From contig NZ_APHY01000043.1 in NCBI RefSeq assembly GCF_000417505.1, forward strand, positions 1-50,361: a stretch of DNA of 50,361 nt, read 5' to 3'. Source of the DNA: Megasphaera sp. NM10 (GTDB taxonomy: Bacteria > Bacillota > Negativicutes > Veillonellales > Megasphaeraceae). Below, in pieces: positions 1 to 8,434 of the stretch; positions within the stretch are counted from its first letter, which is position 1; each line of letters opens with the position of its first letter. The position numbers were made by a program, and so were the translations under genes. The notes under the pieces were generated by a model. The model made no database searches. It was not told the DNA's origin and worked only from the letters and a program-made list of their open reading frames with translations.

Positions 1-40
1 TCAGGGGGTCAGGGGTTAGAGCCGCTGACTGCTGAGTGCT
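1..40. repeat. Heptamer-type intergenic repeat at left edge
   Basis: The stretch contains phased units GCTGACT GCTGAGT GCTAAAA, one of the degenerate 7-bp tandem arrays (pattern G-N-T-N-R-Y-N) that recur in this window next to terminators. The array may continue to the left of the window. No gene is visible in it. Confidence 0.55.
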
Positions 41-78
41 AAAAAAGGCGCTGTCTTCATGCGACAGCGCCTTTTTTT
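41..78 (-). terminator. Rho-independent terminator after fchA
   Basis: A perfect 9-bp stem GGCGCTGTC / GACAGCGCC with a seven-base loop is flanked by A and T runs, so it could act in both directions. It lies directly after the fchA stop codon and ends the fhs-fchA transcript. The stem carries the GCTGTC/GACAGC core shared with other terminators in this window. Confidence 0.85.
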
Positions 79-698
79 CACCGCTTCCGGTATTCATATT
101 CTACGTTTTGTTCGACGATGGCCGCTTTTTCTTCGATTTCGCGGATTTCGTTGATCATCTTCGTCACGAAGGTTTCATCCTTGATGGATTTCAGGTTGAT
201 GCGGACGCTGTAAAAAGCCGAGCGCATGGCTGCCCTGGCGTTCATGGTGGCAATGACGCCGTCCGTGATGACCCAGGCGTTGCCGTAGCGGACGACTTGT
301 TCCGCCAGCTGGAGGAGGACGAAGATGTCCTTGCCCAGTTCAAAGGGCGACAGGGCCGCATCCTTGAAGGCCTGCTGGACCTTGGCCGCCCGGTCCGGCG
401 TATCCTTGGGCAGGCGGACGGCGCGGATGACGCCATCGAAGGCCGCCGCGTCTTCAGCGATGCCGTCGAGGTAACGCTGGCGAAGGCCGTGAGCCTTATC
501 GCGGATGGATACCATGAGTTTCTCGATTTCATCGTAGCCCTTCTTGCCGATGGTCAGGTTGGCGACCATCTCTACGAGCGCTGCTGCCGAAGCAGCGGTC
601 ATAGCGGCGATGCCGCCGCCGCCGGGAACGGGTTCCTTGGAAGCCGTGACTTCCAGGAGCCCGTCGAGGGGCATGGATTGGAATTGTGCAAAATCCAT
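78..698 (-). CDS. fchA: Formimidoyltetrahydrofolate cyclodeaminase family protein (FchA-like)
   Basis: This is a 206-residue cyclodeaminase/cyclohydrolase of the FTCD-C/FchA family. The family acts on formimino- or methenyl-tetrahydrofolate in the cytoplasm to make 5,10-methenyl/10-formyl-THF. Seen in the sequence: the N-terminal KEPVPGGGGIAAMTAASAAA segment typical of the family, and an all-helical protein with the usual length of about 205 residues. I chose the ATG at 696-698, one base after the fhs stop codon; a longer reading (ATG at 725) would overlap fhs and add nine residues without a better ribosome site. It is the second gene of an fhs-fchA operon, which fits one-carbon folate metabolism. 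Cyclodeaminase versus methenyl-THF cyclohydrolase cannot be decided from sequence alone. Confidence 0.85.
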   Translation of the reverse strand: MDFAQFQSMPLDGLLEVTASKEPVPGGGGIAAMTAASAAALVEMVANLTIGKKGYDEIEKLMVSIRDKAHGLRQRYLDGIAEDAAAFDGVIRAVRLPKDTPDRAAKVQQAFKDAALSPFELGKDIFVLLQLAEQVVRYGNAWVITDGVIATMNARAAMRSAFYSVRINLKSIKDETFVTKMINEIREIEEKAAIVEQNVEYEYRKR

Positions 699-699
699 C

Positions 700-2379
700 T
701 TAGAACAATCCCGTAATGATGCCATTTTCGTCGATGTCCATGCGGTTGGCAGCCGGTACTTTCGGCAGGCCCGGCATGGTCATGATATTGCTCGTCTGGC
801 AGACGATGAAGCCCGCACCGGTGCAGACGCGGACGTCTTTGACCGTGACTTTGAAGCCCTTCGGTGCCCCCAGGAGCGCCGGGTTATCGGACAGGGAATA
901 CTGCGTCTTGGCCACGCAAATCGGCATTTTATCGAGGCCAAAGGCTTCCAGTTCCTTGATCTGTTTCTGAGCGTTGCCTTCAAAGAGGACGCCGTCGCCG
1001 CCGTAGACTTTCTTGACGATAGTTTCCAGTTTTTCAGGAATCGAAGCGTTGACGTCGTAGAGCGGTTTGTACGGGGTCTTCGGCTGCTGCAGCAGTTTCA
1101 GGACTTTTTCGCCCATTTCGACGCCGCCTTTGCCGCCTTCGGCCCAGCAGTTGTTGAGGGCGACTTCGACGCCGTAATCTTCGCAGAGTTTCCGCAGCGT
1201 AGCGATTTCTTCATCTGTATCGCTGATGAATTTATTGATGCCTACGACGACGGGGACGTCGAAGAGGCGCATATTTTCGATGTGTTTGGCCAGGTTGGCA
1301 AAGCCCTTCTTCAAGGCTTCGACATTTTCTTCCTGCAAGTTCTTCTTGTCGACGCCGCCGTGCATCTTCAGGGCACGGACGGTCGCGACGATGACGACAG
1401 CATCGGGTTTGATGCCGGCGAAACGGCATTTGATGTCCATGAATTTTTCAGCACCCAGGTCGGCACCGAAACCAGCTTCCGTAACGGCGATATCGCCCAT
1501 CTTCATAGCCAGTTTGGTTGCGACGACAGAGTTGCAGCCGTGGGCGATGTTAGCGAAGGGACCGCCGTGGACCAAGGCCGGCGTATGTTCGATGGTCTGG
1601 ACCAAATTCGGCTTGATGGCATCTTTCATGAGGATGGCCATGGCGCCTTCGACGCCGAGCTGACGGGCTTTGACCAGATTGCCGTCCAGGTCATAGGCCA
1701 CGGTGATGTCGCCCATGCGCTTCTTGAGGTCCATGAGGTCGCTGGCCAGGCAGAGGGCTGCCATGATTTCCGAAGCGACAGTGATCATGAAATGGTCTTC
1801 CCGCGGGAAACCGCAGACTTTGCCGCCCATGCCGACGACGACGTTGCGCAAAGCCCGGTCGTTCATATCCATGACGCGTTTCCAGATGATGCGGCGCACA
1901 TCGATGCGCAGGGCGTTGCCCTGGTGGACGTGGTTGTCGATGGCTGCGGCCAAGAGGTTATTGGCTGCCGTAATGGCGTGCATGTCACCGGTGAAGTGCA
2001 GGTTGATGTCTTCCATGGGCAGGACCTGGGAATAGCCGCCGCCAGCAGCACCGCCTTTGATGCCGAAGACCGGCCCCAGGGACGGTTCGCGCAGGGCGAC
2101 GACAGCCTTATGGCCCATGTAGTTCAGTGCCTGGGCCAGGCCGATAGTGGTCAAGGTCTTACCTTCGCCAGCCGGTGTCGGCGTGATGGCCGTGACCAGG
2201 ACCAGTTTCCCGTCTTCATTCTTCGACAGGCGCTTGATGGCGTCAAAAGAAATCTTTGCTTTATATTTTCCGTAGAGTTCCAAGTCATCATCGGTGAGGC
2301 CGACTTGTTTTGCAATGGCCGTAATCGGTTCCAATTTCGTCTGCTGTGCAATTTCGATATCGCTCAATACCTTTGCCAT
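700..2379 (-). CDS. fhs: Formate-tetrahydrofolate ligase
   Basis: The product ligates formate to tetrahydrofolate with ATP to give 10-formyl-THF (cytoplasm). It has 559 residues, the usual length. The P-loop-like [20 protein letters not shown] lies near residues 64-83, followed by [19 protein letters not shown], both hallmarks of the family. The start is the ATG at 2377-2379, preceded by AGGAG; an upstream in-frame ATG at 2457 lies inside the riboswitch terminator and is rejected. fchA follows after one base. Expression is very likely controlled by the ZTP riboswitch immediately upstream, which turns genes on when ZTP builds up, that is when 10-formyl-THF is short. Confidence 0.96.
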   Translation of the reverse strand: MAKVLSDIEIAQQTKLEPITAIAKQVGLTDDDLELYGKYKAKISFDAIKRLSKNEDGKLVLVTAITPTPAGEGKTLTTIGLAQALNYMGHKAVVALREPSLGPVFGIKGGAAGGGYSQVLPMEDINLHFTGDMHAITAANNLLAAAIDNHVHQGNALRIDVRRIIWKRVMDMNDRALRNVVVGMGGKVCGFPREDHFMITVASEIMAALCLASDLMDLKKRMGDITVAYDLDGNLVKARQLGVEGAMAILMKDAIKPNLVQTIEHTPALVHGGPFANIAHGCNSVVATKLAMKMGDIAVTEAGFGADLGAEKFMDIKCRFAGIKPDAVVIVATVRALKMHGGVDKKNLQEENVEALKKGFANLAKHIENMRLFDVPVVVGINKFISDTDEEIATLRKLCEDYGVEVALNNCWAEGGKGGVEMGEKVLKLLQQPKTPYKPLYDVNASIPEKLETIVKKVYGGDGVLFEGNAQKQIKELEAFGLDKMPICVAKTQYSLSDNPALLGAPKGFKVTVKDVRVCTGAGFIVCQTSNIMTMPGLPKVPAANRMDIDENGIITGLF

Positions 2380-2410
2380 AGTAGTTGTCACTCCTGTTCT
2401 TTTCTTTGCA

Positions 2411-2508
2411 TAAAAAAAGCCGCTCCGCTGGAAGGTTGCCCAGACGGTCGGCTTCAAGAAATCATGCTCCCCGTGGTAACTCCACTTCCGTCAGTCACAT
2501 GATTATGG
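2411..2508 (-). promoter_or_regulatory. ZTP (pfl motif) riboswitch with terminator, upstream of fhs
   Basis: On the minus strand I read the pfl-motif signature: TGACTGACGGAAGTGGAGTT, then ACCACGGGGAGC, a linker, and the conserved CCGTCTGGGCA that forms the pseudoknot half. The last part overlaps a hairpin that pairs AAGCCG with CGGCTT and ends in seven T, so ligand binding would plausibly prevent termination. fhs is a well known target of this riboswitch class. Boundaries are approximate. Confidence 0.9.
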
Positions 2509-2512
2509 CTTC

Positions 2513-2542
2513 ATTATACAAAAAAAAGAACCCTCTGGTCAA
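2513..2542 (-). promoter_or_regulatory. Promoter of the fhs riboswitch transcript
   Basis: Read on minus: -35 TTGACC (2537-2542), an 18-base spacer, and a perfect -10 TATAAT (2513-2518). The -35 box falls in the loop of the terminator that ends the preceding phosphohexomutase gene, and the spacer contains its U tract, so promoter and terminator share DNA. Confidence 0.75.
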
Positions 2543-2553
2543 GGGTTCTTTTT
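2520..2553 (-). terminator. Terminator after phosphohexomutase gene
   Basis: An 8-bp stem AGAACCCT (2527-2534) / AGGGTTCT (2542-2549) with a seven-base loop is followed on minus by eight T. It sits ten bases after the mutase stop codon and overlaps the fhs promoter. Confidence 0.85.
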
Positions 2554-2562
2554 CAGGACATC

Positions 2563-4071
2563 TTACTGGATCACGCTGGTATCGAGGTGTTCAAAGCCCG
2601 TGAGCAGGCCTTTCACCTGATTGGCGATCTGCTGACAGCCGCCTTTTTCCCTGCTTTCGATGTTCAGCGGCATGTTCGGGTCGTGGAGGGACATGCGCAG
2701 CAGGGCCCAGCCGTTAGGGAATACGAGACGCACGCCTTCATAGGACGGCTTGGCGATGGCGATGCCCGCTTGAGCGGCCCGTTCTTCAAACTGTTTAAGT
2801 ACGTCAGCGCCGTAGGCCTGGACGTCGTCTGTGCCGGTGATTTTCAGGCGGAATTCGACGCCTTCCGCAGGATGGCCCAATTTGGCAATGAGGTCGCCGA
2901 GCTGTTTGCCTTCCTTCTTGGCTTTCGTCGCAGCGATGAGCAGTTTGACGGCCAGGTACGCGCCGTCGTCGAGGTAGTAGTTTTCACTCAGCGCGCCGTG
3001 CCCGGATGTTTCGATGGCCAGCGGCGAAACGGTGCCGGCCTTGTTGAGGCGGATACATTCGTCGATGACATTCTTATAGCCCCGCATATAGCGGTGATGG
3101 ACCAGATGGAGTTCATCTTGGAGGAACGTCGTCAATTCGTCGGATGTGACCGAGTCGGTGACGATAGTGCTGCCGGGATAATCAGGCGCCAAGATGGCGG
3201 CCATCATGGCGATGAGGGCGTTGCGGTTGATTTCTTCCCCATCGGGCAGGACGGCGCTCATGCGGTCCACGTCGGTGTCGAAAATGAGGCCCAAGTCGGC
3301 TTTGTTGTCGAGGACGGCCTTGCGGATAGAGGCCATGGCATCGGCATTTTCCGGGTTGGGGATATGGTTGGGGAACATGCCATCCGGTTCGAGGAACTGG
3401 CTGCCCGTCGTATCGGCGCCGAGTTCCGCCAGGACCTTAGTGGCAAAGAAACCGCCGCTGCCGTTGCCGGCGTCGATGACGATGTGCATCCCTTCCAGAG
3501 GACGGTCGTACATGCCGGAACAGAGGCCGGCACAGATCTTACGGCGCAGGTGCAGGGCGTAGAGGTCGATCAGATCCAGCGAGGCAATGGCTGCCGATGA
3601 TACGGCCATGGCCGACAGGCCCGAAGCCAGGGTCAGGACTTCTTTGACTTCGCTCTTTTCCAGGCCGCCGTCGACGGTAAAGAATTTCAGGCCATTGCGG
3701 TTATAGGGCAAATGGCTGGCCGTAATCATGATGGAGCCATCCATGTGGGTATCTTCAAAAATAATGGACATGAACATGGCCGGCGTCGAAGCCAGGCCGC
3801 AGTCCGTGACGTGGACGCCCTGACCGAGGAGGCCGCCGAATACGGCTTCTTTCATCATGCCCGCCGACACGCGGGAATCGTGTCCGACGGCAATGCGCAG
3901 GTCACTCGTCTGTTTATTCAGCTTCTTGGCTAAAAACTTGGCAAATCCAGCGGCAATGCGGTTGACCGCTTCCGGGACCAAGGTGACGTCTTCACCGGGA
4001 ACGCCGGCGATGGCGACGCCGCGGACGTCACTGCCATTCTGTAATTTCATCATCGCTTCTGTAGTTATCAT
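2563..4071 (-). CDS. Phosphomannomutase/phosphoglucomutase (alpha-D-phosphohexomutase family)
   Basis: This enzyme interconverts hexose 1- and 6-phosphates through a phosphoserine (cytoplasm), feeding sugar nucleotides and glycogen. The 502 residues show the family landmarks: the phosphoserine loop ITASHLPYNRNGLK near residue 135, the Mg-binding DTDVDR near residue 265, and the sugar-recognition loop ETSGHGAL. The loop reads TASHLP instead of the common TASHNP, a variant found in a PMM/PGM subgroup. Start at 4071 follows GAAAGGAAA; a second in-frame ATG pair six codons later is possible. It is a single gene with its own terminator. Glucose versus mannose preference cannot be read from the sequence. 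Confidence 0.9.
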   Translation of the reverse strand: MITTEAMMKLQNGSDVRGVAIAGVPGEDVTLVPEAVNRIAAGFAKFLAKKLNKQTSDLRIAVGHDSRVSAGMMKEAVFGGLLGQGVHVTDCGLASTPAMFMSIIFEDTHMDGSIMITASHLPYNRNGLKFFTVDGGLEKSEVKEVLTLASGLSAMAVSSAAIASLDLIDLYALHLRRKICAGLCSGMYDRPLEGMHIVIDAGNGSGGFFATKVLAELGADTTGSQFLEPDGMFPNHIPNPENADAMASIRKAVLDNKADLGLIFDTDVDRMSAVLPDGEEINRNALIAMMAAILAPDYPGSTIVTDSVTSDELTTFLQDELHLVHHRYMRGYKNVIDECIRLNKAGTVSPLAIETSGHGALSENYYLDDGAYLAVKLLIAATKAKKEGKQLGDLIAKLGHPAEGVEFRLKITGTDDVQAYGADVLKQFEERAAQAGIAIAKPSYEGVRLVFPNGWALLRMSLHDPNMPLNIESREKGGCQQIANQVKGLLTGFEHLDTSVIQ

Positions 4072-4134
4072 GTAGGGATGTTTCCTTTCTTCGATTTAGC
4101 GGACAGCGTCCGCTGCCTCTTATCATACTGAAAA

Positions 4135-5055
4135 TCAGGCCAAAAGGCAAGCGTCGACAATGGCTTCTGCCGTCAGGCCGTACTCTTTCAAGAGGTCTCC
4201 GGCCTTGCCGGATTCACCGAAACAATCCTGGATGCCGACGTAAGCCTGGCGCGTCGGACAGCGGCGCGACAAGGTTTCTGCCACGGCGCCGCCCAGGCCG
4301 CCGATGACGCTGTGTTCTTCGGCAGTGACGACGAAGCCCGTCTTCCTGGCTGCAGCGACGACCAGGTCTTCGTCGAGCGGTTTGATGGCGGCCATGTCGA
4401 TGACCATGACCTGACAGCCCCGATTGGCCAGGATATCGGCTGCTTTCAGGGCTTCCTGGACCATGAGGCCCGTAGCGATGACGGCAGCATCACAGCCGTC
4501 GCGCAGGACTGTCCCCTTCCCCCACTGGAAGGGACAGCCAGATTGATAGACGTCGTCGACTTTGGCCCAGCCCATGCGCACGTAGACCGGCCCGTCATGA
4601 GCGACAGCCGCCCGGATGACAGCTTCCGTTTCGGCGCCGTCAGCCGGACAGACGACGGTCATATTCGGCAGACTGCGCATGATGGCCATGTCTTCAACGG
4701 ACTGATGGGTCGCCCCGTCTTCGCCGACACTGAGGCCGGCGTGGGTCGCACAGATCTTGACGTTGAGCTTTGGCAGGCAGATGGAGTTGCGAATCTGTTC
4801 AAAGGCCCGACCCGTGCCGAAGACGGCAAAAGTGCTGGCCAGGGGAATCTTGCCGCAAGCGGCGAAGCCCGCCGCCGTGCCCATCATATCCTGTTCCGAA
4901 ATGCCCATATCGAAATAGCGTTCCGGTGCTACCTTTTTAAAAGCAATCGACCGCGTCGACGAACCCAGGTCGGCGTCGAGGACGACAATCCTCGGATTTT
5001 TATACAATTCCGTTTCTAAGAGATGCCCGTAGGCATCGCGCGTTGCCCTTGCCAT
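4135..5055 (-). CDS. Transketolase, C-terminal subunit (pyrimidine-binding half)
   Basis: This is the second half of a split transketolase, which moves two-carbon ketol units between sugar phosphates in the non-oxidative pentose phosphate pathway with thiamine diphosphate. The 306 residues contain the pyrimidine-binding fold, including GISEQDMMGTAAGFA (the Glu that activates TPP) near residues 53-67, the ATHAGLSVGEDGATHQ loop, and a C-terminal transketolase domain. Its ATG overlaps the stop of the N-terminal subunit by one base (TGATG), so the two are translationally coupled and likely form a heterotetramer. A split arrangement is common in Clostridia, Negativicutes and archaea. 1-Deoxyxylulose-5-phosphate synthase is less likely because of length and motifs. 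Confidence 0.93.
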   Translation of the reverse strand: MARATRDAYGHLLETELYKNPRIVVLDADLGSSTRSIAFKKVAPERYFDMGISEQDMMGTAAGFAACGKIPLASTFAVFGTGRAFEQIRNSICLPKLNVKICATHAGLSVGEDGATHQSVEDMAIMRSLPNMTVVCPADGAETEAVIRAAVAHDGPVYVRMGWAKVDDVYQSGCPFQWGKGTVLRDGCDAAVIATGLMVQEALKAADILANRGCQVMVIDMAAIKPLDEDLVVAAARKTGFVVTAEEHSVIGGLGGAVAETLSRRCPTRQAYVGIQDCFGESGKAGDLLKEYGLTAEAIVDACLLA

Positions 5056-5873
5056 CAGCCTTCGCCCCCTAATTCACGTAATGCCCGTTCACATTCTTCT
5101 TTCGTCGGCGCCTTGCCATGCCAGGACACGGCATTTTCCATGAACGATACGCCTTTGCCCTTGACGGTCTGGGCGATGATGACCGTCGGCTTCCCTTTTG
5201 CGGCCTGCGCCTGGTGCAGTGCAGCGCCGATGGCGTCGTAATCGTGGCCGTCGATTTCCAGGACGTTCCAGCGGAAGGCCCGGAATTTGTCGGCAATGGG
5301 CATGACGTCCATGACGTCTTCATTGGACCCGTCGATCTGCAGTCCGTTATGGTCGATGAACAGGGTCAGGTTGTCCAGTTTATACTGAGCTGCCGACATA
5401 GCCGCTTCCCAGATCTGGCCTTCTTCGATTTCGCCGTCGCCGGCGATGACGTAGACCCGCCAGTCCGCCCCGTCCAGCTTGGCCGTCATGGCCATGCCGT
5501 TGGCAGCAGACAAGCCCTGTCCCAGGGATCCCGTCGTCATGTCGATGCCCGGCGTCGTATTCATGTCGGGATTGCCCTGGAGCATGGCGCCGCACTGGCG
5601 CAGGTGCCACAATTCATCTTCCGGGAAAAAGCCCCGTTCGGCCAGCGTCGCATACAGAGCCGGTACGGTATGGCCCTTGGAGAGGACGAAACGGTCCCGG
5701 TCCGGCCAGTGAGGCCGCTTGGGATCGATCCGCATGACATCGAAATACAAGACTTGCAGCATATCGACGATGGACAAAGAGCCACCGGGATGACCGGACT
5801 GGGCCAGGGTGACCATCTTGACGATATCCTGCCGCACGTGAGCCGCATGACGGCTCAATTCTTTGCTATCCAT
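5055..5873 (-). CDS. Transketolase, N-terminal subunit (TPP diphosphate-binding half)
   Basis: This is the first half of the split transketolase. In its 272 residues, SGHPGGSLS occurs near residue 25, the SKGHTVPALYA segment near residue 68, and the classic TPP motif GDGEIEEGQIWEA...LDNLTLFIDHN near residues 145-176. The start ATG at 5871-5873 has a strong ribosome site (AGGGGG). It sits directly after a -10 box and a terminator hairpin of the upstream region, and is co-transcribed with the C-terminal half. Confidence 0.94.
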   Translation of the reverse strand: MDSKELSRHAAHVRQDIVKMVTLAQSGHPGGSLSIVDMLQVLYFDVMRIDPKRPHWPDRDRFVLSKGHTVPALYATLAERGFFPEDELWHLRQCGAMLQGNPDMNTTPGIDMTTGSLGQGLSAANGMAMTAKLDGADWRVYVIAGDGEIEEGQIWEAAMSAAQYKLDNLTLFIDHNGLQIDGSNEDVMDVMPIADKFRAFRWNVLEIDGHDYDAIGAALHQAQAAKGKPTVIIAQTVKGKGVSFMENAVSWHGKAPTKEECERALRELGGEG

Positions 5874-5896
5874 GAGAAAGCCCCCTTTTGCCTTCC

Positions 5897-5939
5897 ATTA
5901 TAGCACAAAAGAGGTTGCCCGGCGGCAGCCTCTTTTGTG
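5897..5939 (-). promoter_or_regulatory. Terminator hairpin abutting the transketolase -10 box
   Basis: The 11-bp stem CACAAAAGAGG (5904-5914) / CCTCTTTTGTG (5929-5939), with a further inner TGCC/GGCA pairing, ends one base before a perfect minus-strand -10 TATAAT (5897-5902). No good -35 is visible, since that position falls inside the hairpin. It probably ends transcripts from the HAD/MATE operon and also lies within the transketolase promoter. Confidence 0.6.
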
Positions 5940-6266
5940 AGTTTGAAGTTTGCAGTTTGTAGTGGATGGTCATAAACTTGAAACCATCTTCTACAAACTC
6001 CGTACTACAAACTATAAAGAGAAATGGGCCTGCATGATGGCAAAAAGCTTCGTGCAACAGTCTCTTTTAAGTGGCTAGTGGTTAGTGGATGGCTTTAGAT
6101 GTAAATGCCCATTGGCTCTCTTCATAGGAGAGCTGTCAGCACAGCTGACTGAGAGGTTCAACCTCTCCGGCCCTGCGGGCCACCTCTCCTATCAGGAGAG
6201 GCTTACGGTCTGCGACCTGCGGCCGCGGCCTTCGCAGTTCAGTTTCTTACGAGCCACGAGCCACGC
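5940..6266. repeat. Intergenic repeat cluster between transketolase and HAD genes
   Basis: This gene-free stretch is built from repeats. At 5942-6015 heptamers GTTTGAA GTTTGCA GTTTGTA are followed by GGATGGT, a short centre, ACCATC, and then the complementary units CTACAAACT / CTACAAACT, giving a long foldback. From 6020 to 6060 lies GGGCCTGCATGATGGC and a degenerate terminator half. At 6070-6090 are GTGGCTA GTGGTTA GTGGATG. The 45-nt hairpin repeat occupies 6114-6158, followed by more palindromes (GGCCCTGCGGGCC; CTCTCC...GGAGAG). At 6248-6266 GAGCCAC units run up to the HAD stop codon. I see no open reading frame worth calling here. Confidence 0.7.
6114..6158 (+). repeat. 45-nt two-hairpin repeat, copy 1
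   Basis: It starts GGCTCTC and ends TGACTGAGAGGTT. Hairpin one is GCTCTC / GAGAGC and hairpin two is GTCAGC / GCTGAC with a three-base loop. The terminal GAGAGGTT can also pair with AACCTCTC directly after the copy. The same 45-nt unit occurs at 38536, 45573 and (minus) 47644. Confidence 0.8.
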
Positions 6267-7082
6267 TCACAACACATACTTCTCGATGGCTTCGGCGACG
6301 GCGCCTTCGTTATTGGTGGCGTCGGTGACGACGTCGCAGTATTGGCGGATGACGGGGTTGAGGTTATGGACGCCGACGGAAAGGCCGGCGGCCTTCAGCA
6401 TGTCGATGTCGTTGATGTTGTCGCCAATGGCCATGGTTTCTTCATGGGCTACACCGAGGATATCCGCCAATTTCCACAGGCCCGCCCCTTTATTGACGCC
6501 TTTGTGCATGAATTCGATATAGCGGTTGCTGGAGAAGCTGACCGTAATGTCGTCCAGCAAGGGGCGGATTTCAGCGTGTATCTGCTGTAAATAGTCGTAA
6601 TCCGTATTGGTCACGATGAGCTTGCAGACTTCTTCTTTGCCGCGGATGAAATCGAGGTCCTCCGCTTCGACAGGCACGTAGCCCATGCGGCCGTGGAGGA
6701 AGGCTTCTTCGTCGGGCGTAATATTCGTGATGTAGACGACATCACGCGTATAGATATGCATACATTGACCATAGGTACAGCAGCGGCGGAAAATCCGGTC
6801 GGCCAGGTCAAAGGGGATCGGGTCCCTGAAGAGGGAGCGGCTGCCCTTGTTTTCCGTAATATTGGCGCCGTTGAAGCCGATAACATACTGGTCCGCCTGG
6901 TCGTAGAGGCCCAGAGTCCTCAGAACGCCTTCGATGGAACGGAAGCCCCGGCCCGTACAGGGCACGAATTTCACGCCTTTGGCAATGGCTGCCGTAATGG
7001 CTTCGATATTGCGCCGGCAAATCGTCGCGTCGCTGCTGAGCAGCGTTTCATCCATATCACAAGCAATGATCTTATACTTCAT
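6267..7082 (-). CDS. HAD-superfamily hydrolase, Cof-type (IIB cap)
   Basis: This is a 271-residue cytoplasmic phosphatase of the Cof/HAD-IIB type, whose members dephosphorylate small phosphorylated metabolites such as sugar phosphates, FMN or PLP. The motifs are clear: motif I DMDETLLSSD with the nucleophile Asp9 and acid Asp11, motif II TGRGF near residue 46, and motif IV GDNINDIDML near residue 217, with a cap domain between II and IV. I chose the ATG at 7080-7082 because AGGAG lies six bases upstream and it forms an ATGA overlap with the MATE gene. A longer in-frame start would run into the MATE gene. The substrate is unknown. Confidence 0.88.
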   Translation of the reverse strand: MKYKIIACDMDETLLSSDATICRRNIEAITAAIAKGVKFVPCTGRGFRSIEGVLRTLGLYDQADQYVIGFNGANITENKGSRSLFRDPIPFDLADRIFRRCCTYGQCMHIYTRDVVYITNITPDEEAFLHGRMGYVPVEAEDLDFIRGKEEVCKLIVTNTDYDYLQQIHAEIRPLLDDITVSFSSNRYIEFMHKGVNKGAGLWKLADILGVAHEETMAIGDNINDIDMLKAAGLSVGVHNLNPVIRQYCDVVTDATNNEGAVAEAIEKYVL

Positions 7083-8431
7083 GTCGTCTCCTTTTCTTTC
7101 GTAACGGCTGGGGCATAGTGGTCGTAAATCTTCCAGGCTGCCAGTGCTGCCAGACATTCAAAGATCCAGAAGGCGTGCCACACGCCGTCCGGTCCATAAA
7201 CGCGGCAGAGGAGCCACGCCGCCGGCAGGCTGATGACGACGTAGCGCAACAGGGTGATGGCAAAGGACGGATTGCCCTTCCCCAGCCCTTCCAGGGCGCC
7301 AGACGCCGTAATAGACAAGGCCGACGGTACGAATCCCCAGGCAATGATGCCCAGGGCCGACGCACCGGCTGCGATGGTTTCCTCACGGGACGTGAACCAG
7401 CCCATGAGGACGTCCGGTACGGCCAGGCAGATGACCAGGCCTGCCGCCATGACCAGGCCGTTGAGGAACAGCGTCGTCCGATAAATGCGGCGCACGCGGC
7501 CCAGTTCCCCAGCTCCGTAATTATAGCCGATCAGCGGCCGCACACCTTGAATGATACCATTTGTCGGCATAGAAAGAAAGGTCTGGAGCTTATAATAGAC
7601 GCCGAGGATGAAAATATACGTCGGCGAAAAAGGCGCCAGGAGATGGTTCAGGGCGACGAGGAAGACCGACGACAGGCCCATGTTGAGGGCCGCCGGGATG
7701 CCGATGCCATAGAGCCGTTTATCGAGTTCGATGTCCCAGTGGAGATGGCAGCGGCAAACTTCGACCCGCAGCGGCCGCCAATGGCAGACCACGGCATAAA
7801 AGAGGAGGTTCACCGTCTGGCCCAGGCCCGTCGCCCAGGCCGCGCCTTCAATCCCCATGGCCGGAATCGGTCCCAGGCCAAAGATGAGAATCGGGTCGCC
7901 GATGATATTGACCAGGCAGCCCAGGGACAAGCCGGCCATGGTGACCTGCATGCGGCCGACGGCCTGGAACATCTTTTCATAGACCAGGTCGACGCTGAGG
8001 ATCGTAGAAAAGGCAAAGACGATGACGGCATAGCGCAGGCCCAGGTCGATGAGTCCCGCGTCCTGCGTAAAGGCCCGCAAAAAAGACGGCACGGCCCAGA
8101 TACAGCCTGCCGTCATGACCAGACCATGAATGACAGCCAGGAAGACACCGTGTGTCGCAGCCACGTCGGCCGTCCCCTTCTGGCCGGCGCCGAGGCAGAT
8201 GGAAATAATGGCATTGAGGCCGACGCCAAAGCCGATGCAGACGGCATTGACGAAGTTCTGCATGGGAAAGACCAGGGACACAGCCGTCATGGCCTGTTCA
8301 CTGATCATGGCGACGAACAGGCTGTCGACGATATTATAGAGCGAATTGACGATCATCGACACGACGGCCGGCAGGGCCATAGAAGCGATGAGCGGCAAAA
8401 TCGCCCGTTCTTTCATAAACGATTCGTCCAT
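7079..8431 (-). CDS. MATE family multidrug efflux transporter
   Basis: This 450-residue inner-membrane protein has about twelve hydrophobic segments in two homologous halves (for example LIASMALPAVVSMIVNSLYN at the start and a matching motif near residue 235). It belongs to the DinF/MepA-like branch of MATE exporters, which use Na+ or H+ gradients to export cationic drugs or metabolites. The ATG at 8431 is preceded by AAGGTGA inside the 3' end of the upstream gene, and its stop overlaps the HAD start by ATGA. It belongs to an operon rrf2 - membrane protein - MATE - HAD. The substrate cannot be predicted. Confidence 0.9.
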   Translation of the reverse strand: MDESFMKERAILPLIASMALPAVVSMIVNSLYNIVDSLFVAMISEQAMTAVSLVFPMQNFVNAVCIGFGVGLNAIISICLGAGQKGTADVAATHGVFLAVIHGLVMTAGCIWAVPSFLRAFTQDAGLIDLGLRYAVIVFAFSTILSVDLVYEKMFQAVGRMQVTMAGLSLGCLVNIIGDPILIFGLGPIPAMGIEGAAWATGLGQTVNLLFYAVVCHWRPLRVEVCRCHLHWDIELDKRLYGIGIPAALNMGLSSVFLVALNHLLAPFSPTYIFILGVYYKLQTFLSMPTNGIIQGVRPLIGYNYGAGELGRVRRIYRTTLFLNGLVMAAGLVICLAVPDVLMGWFTSREETIAAGASALGIIAWGFVPSALSITASGALEGLGKGNPSFAITLLRYVVISLPAAWLLCRVYGPDGVWHAFWIFECLAALAAWKIYDHYAPAVTKEKETT

Positions 8432-8434
8432 ACG

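Noticed and set aside
2380-2457. Extended N-terminus of fhs from an upstream ATG
   Set aside because: The extra codons lie in the riboswitch terminator. The AGGAG site and family length support the start at 2379.
544-2502. Long open frame of about 650 codons on the plus strand opposite fhs, with similar long frames opposite the MATE, prfC, metH, hem and gnd genes
   Set aside because: These are mirror frames caused by high GC at third codon positions. The opposite strand encodes clearly recognised proteins, and the mirror frames lack family motifs and ribosome sites.
5940-6266. Possible CRISPR array in the repeat-rich gaps
   Set aside because: Units are 7 bp and contiguous or inverted, with no regular spacers, no 25-40 bp direct repeats and no cas genes.
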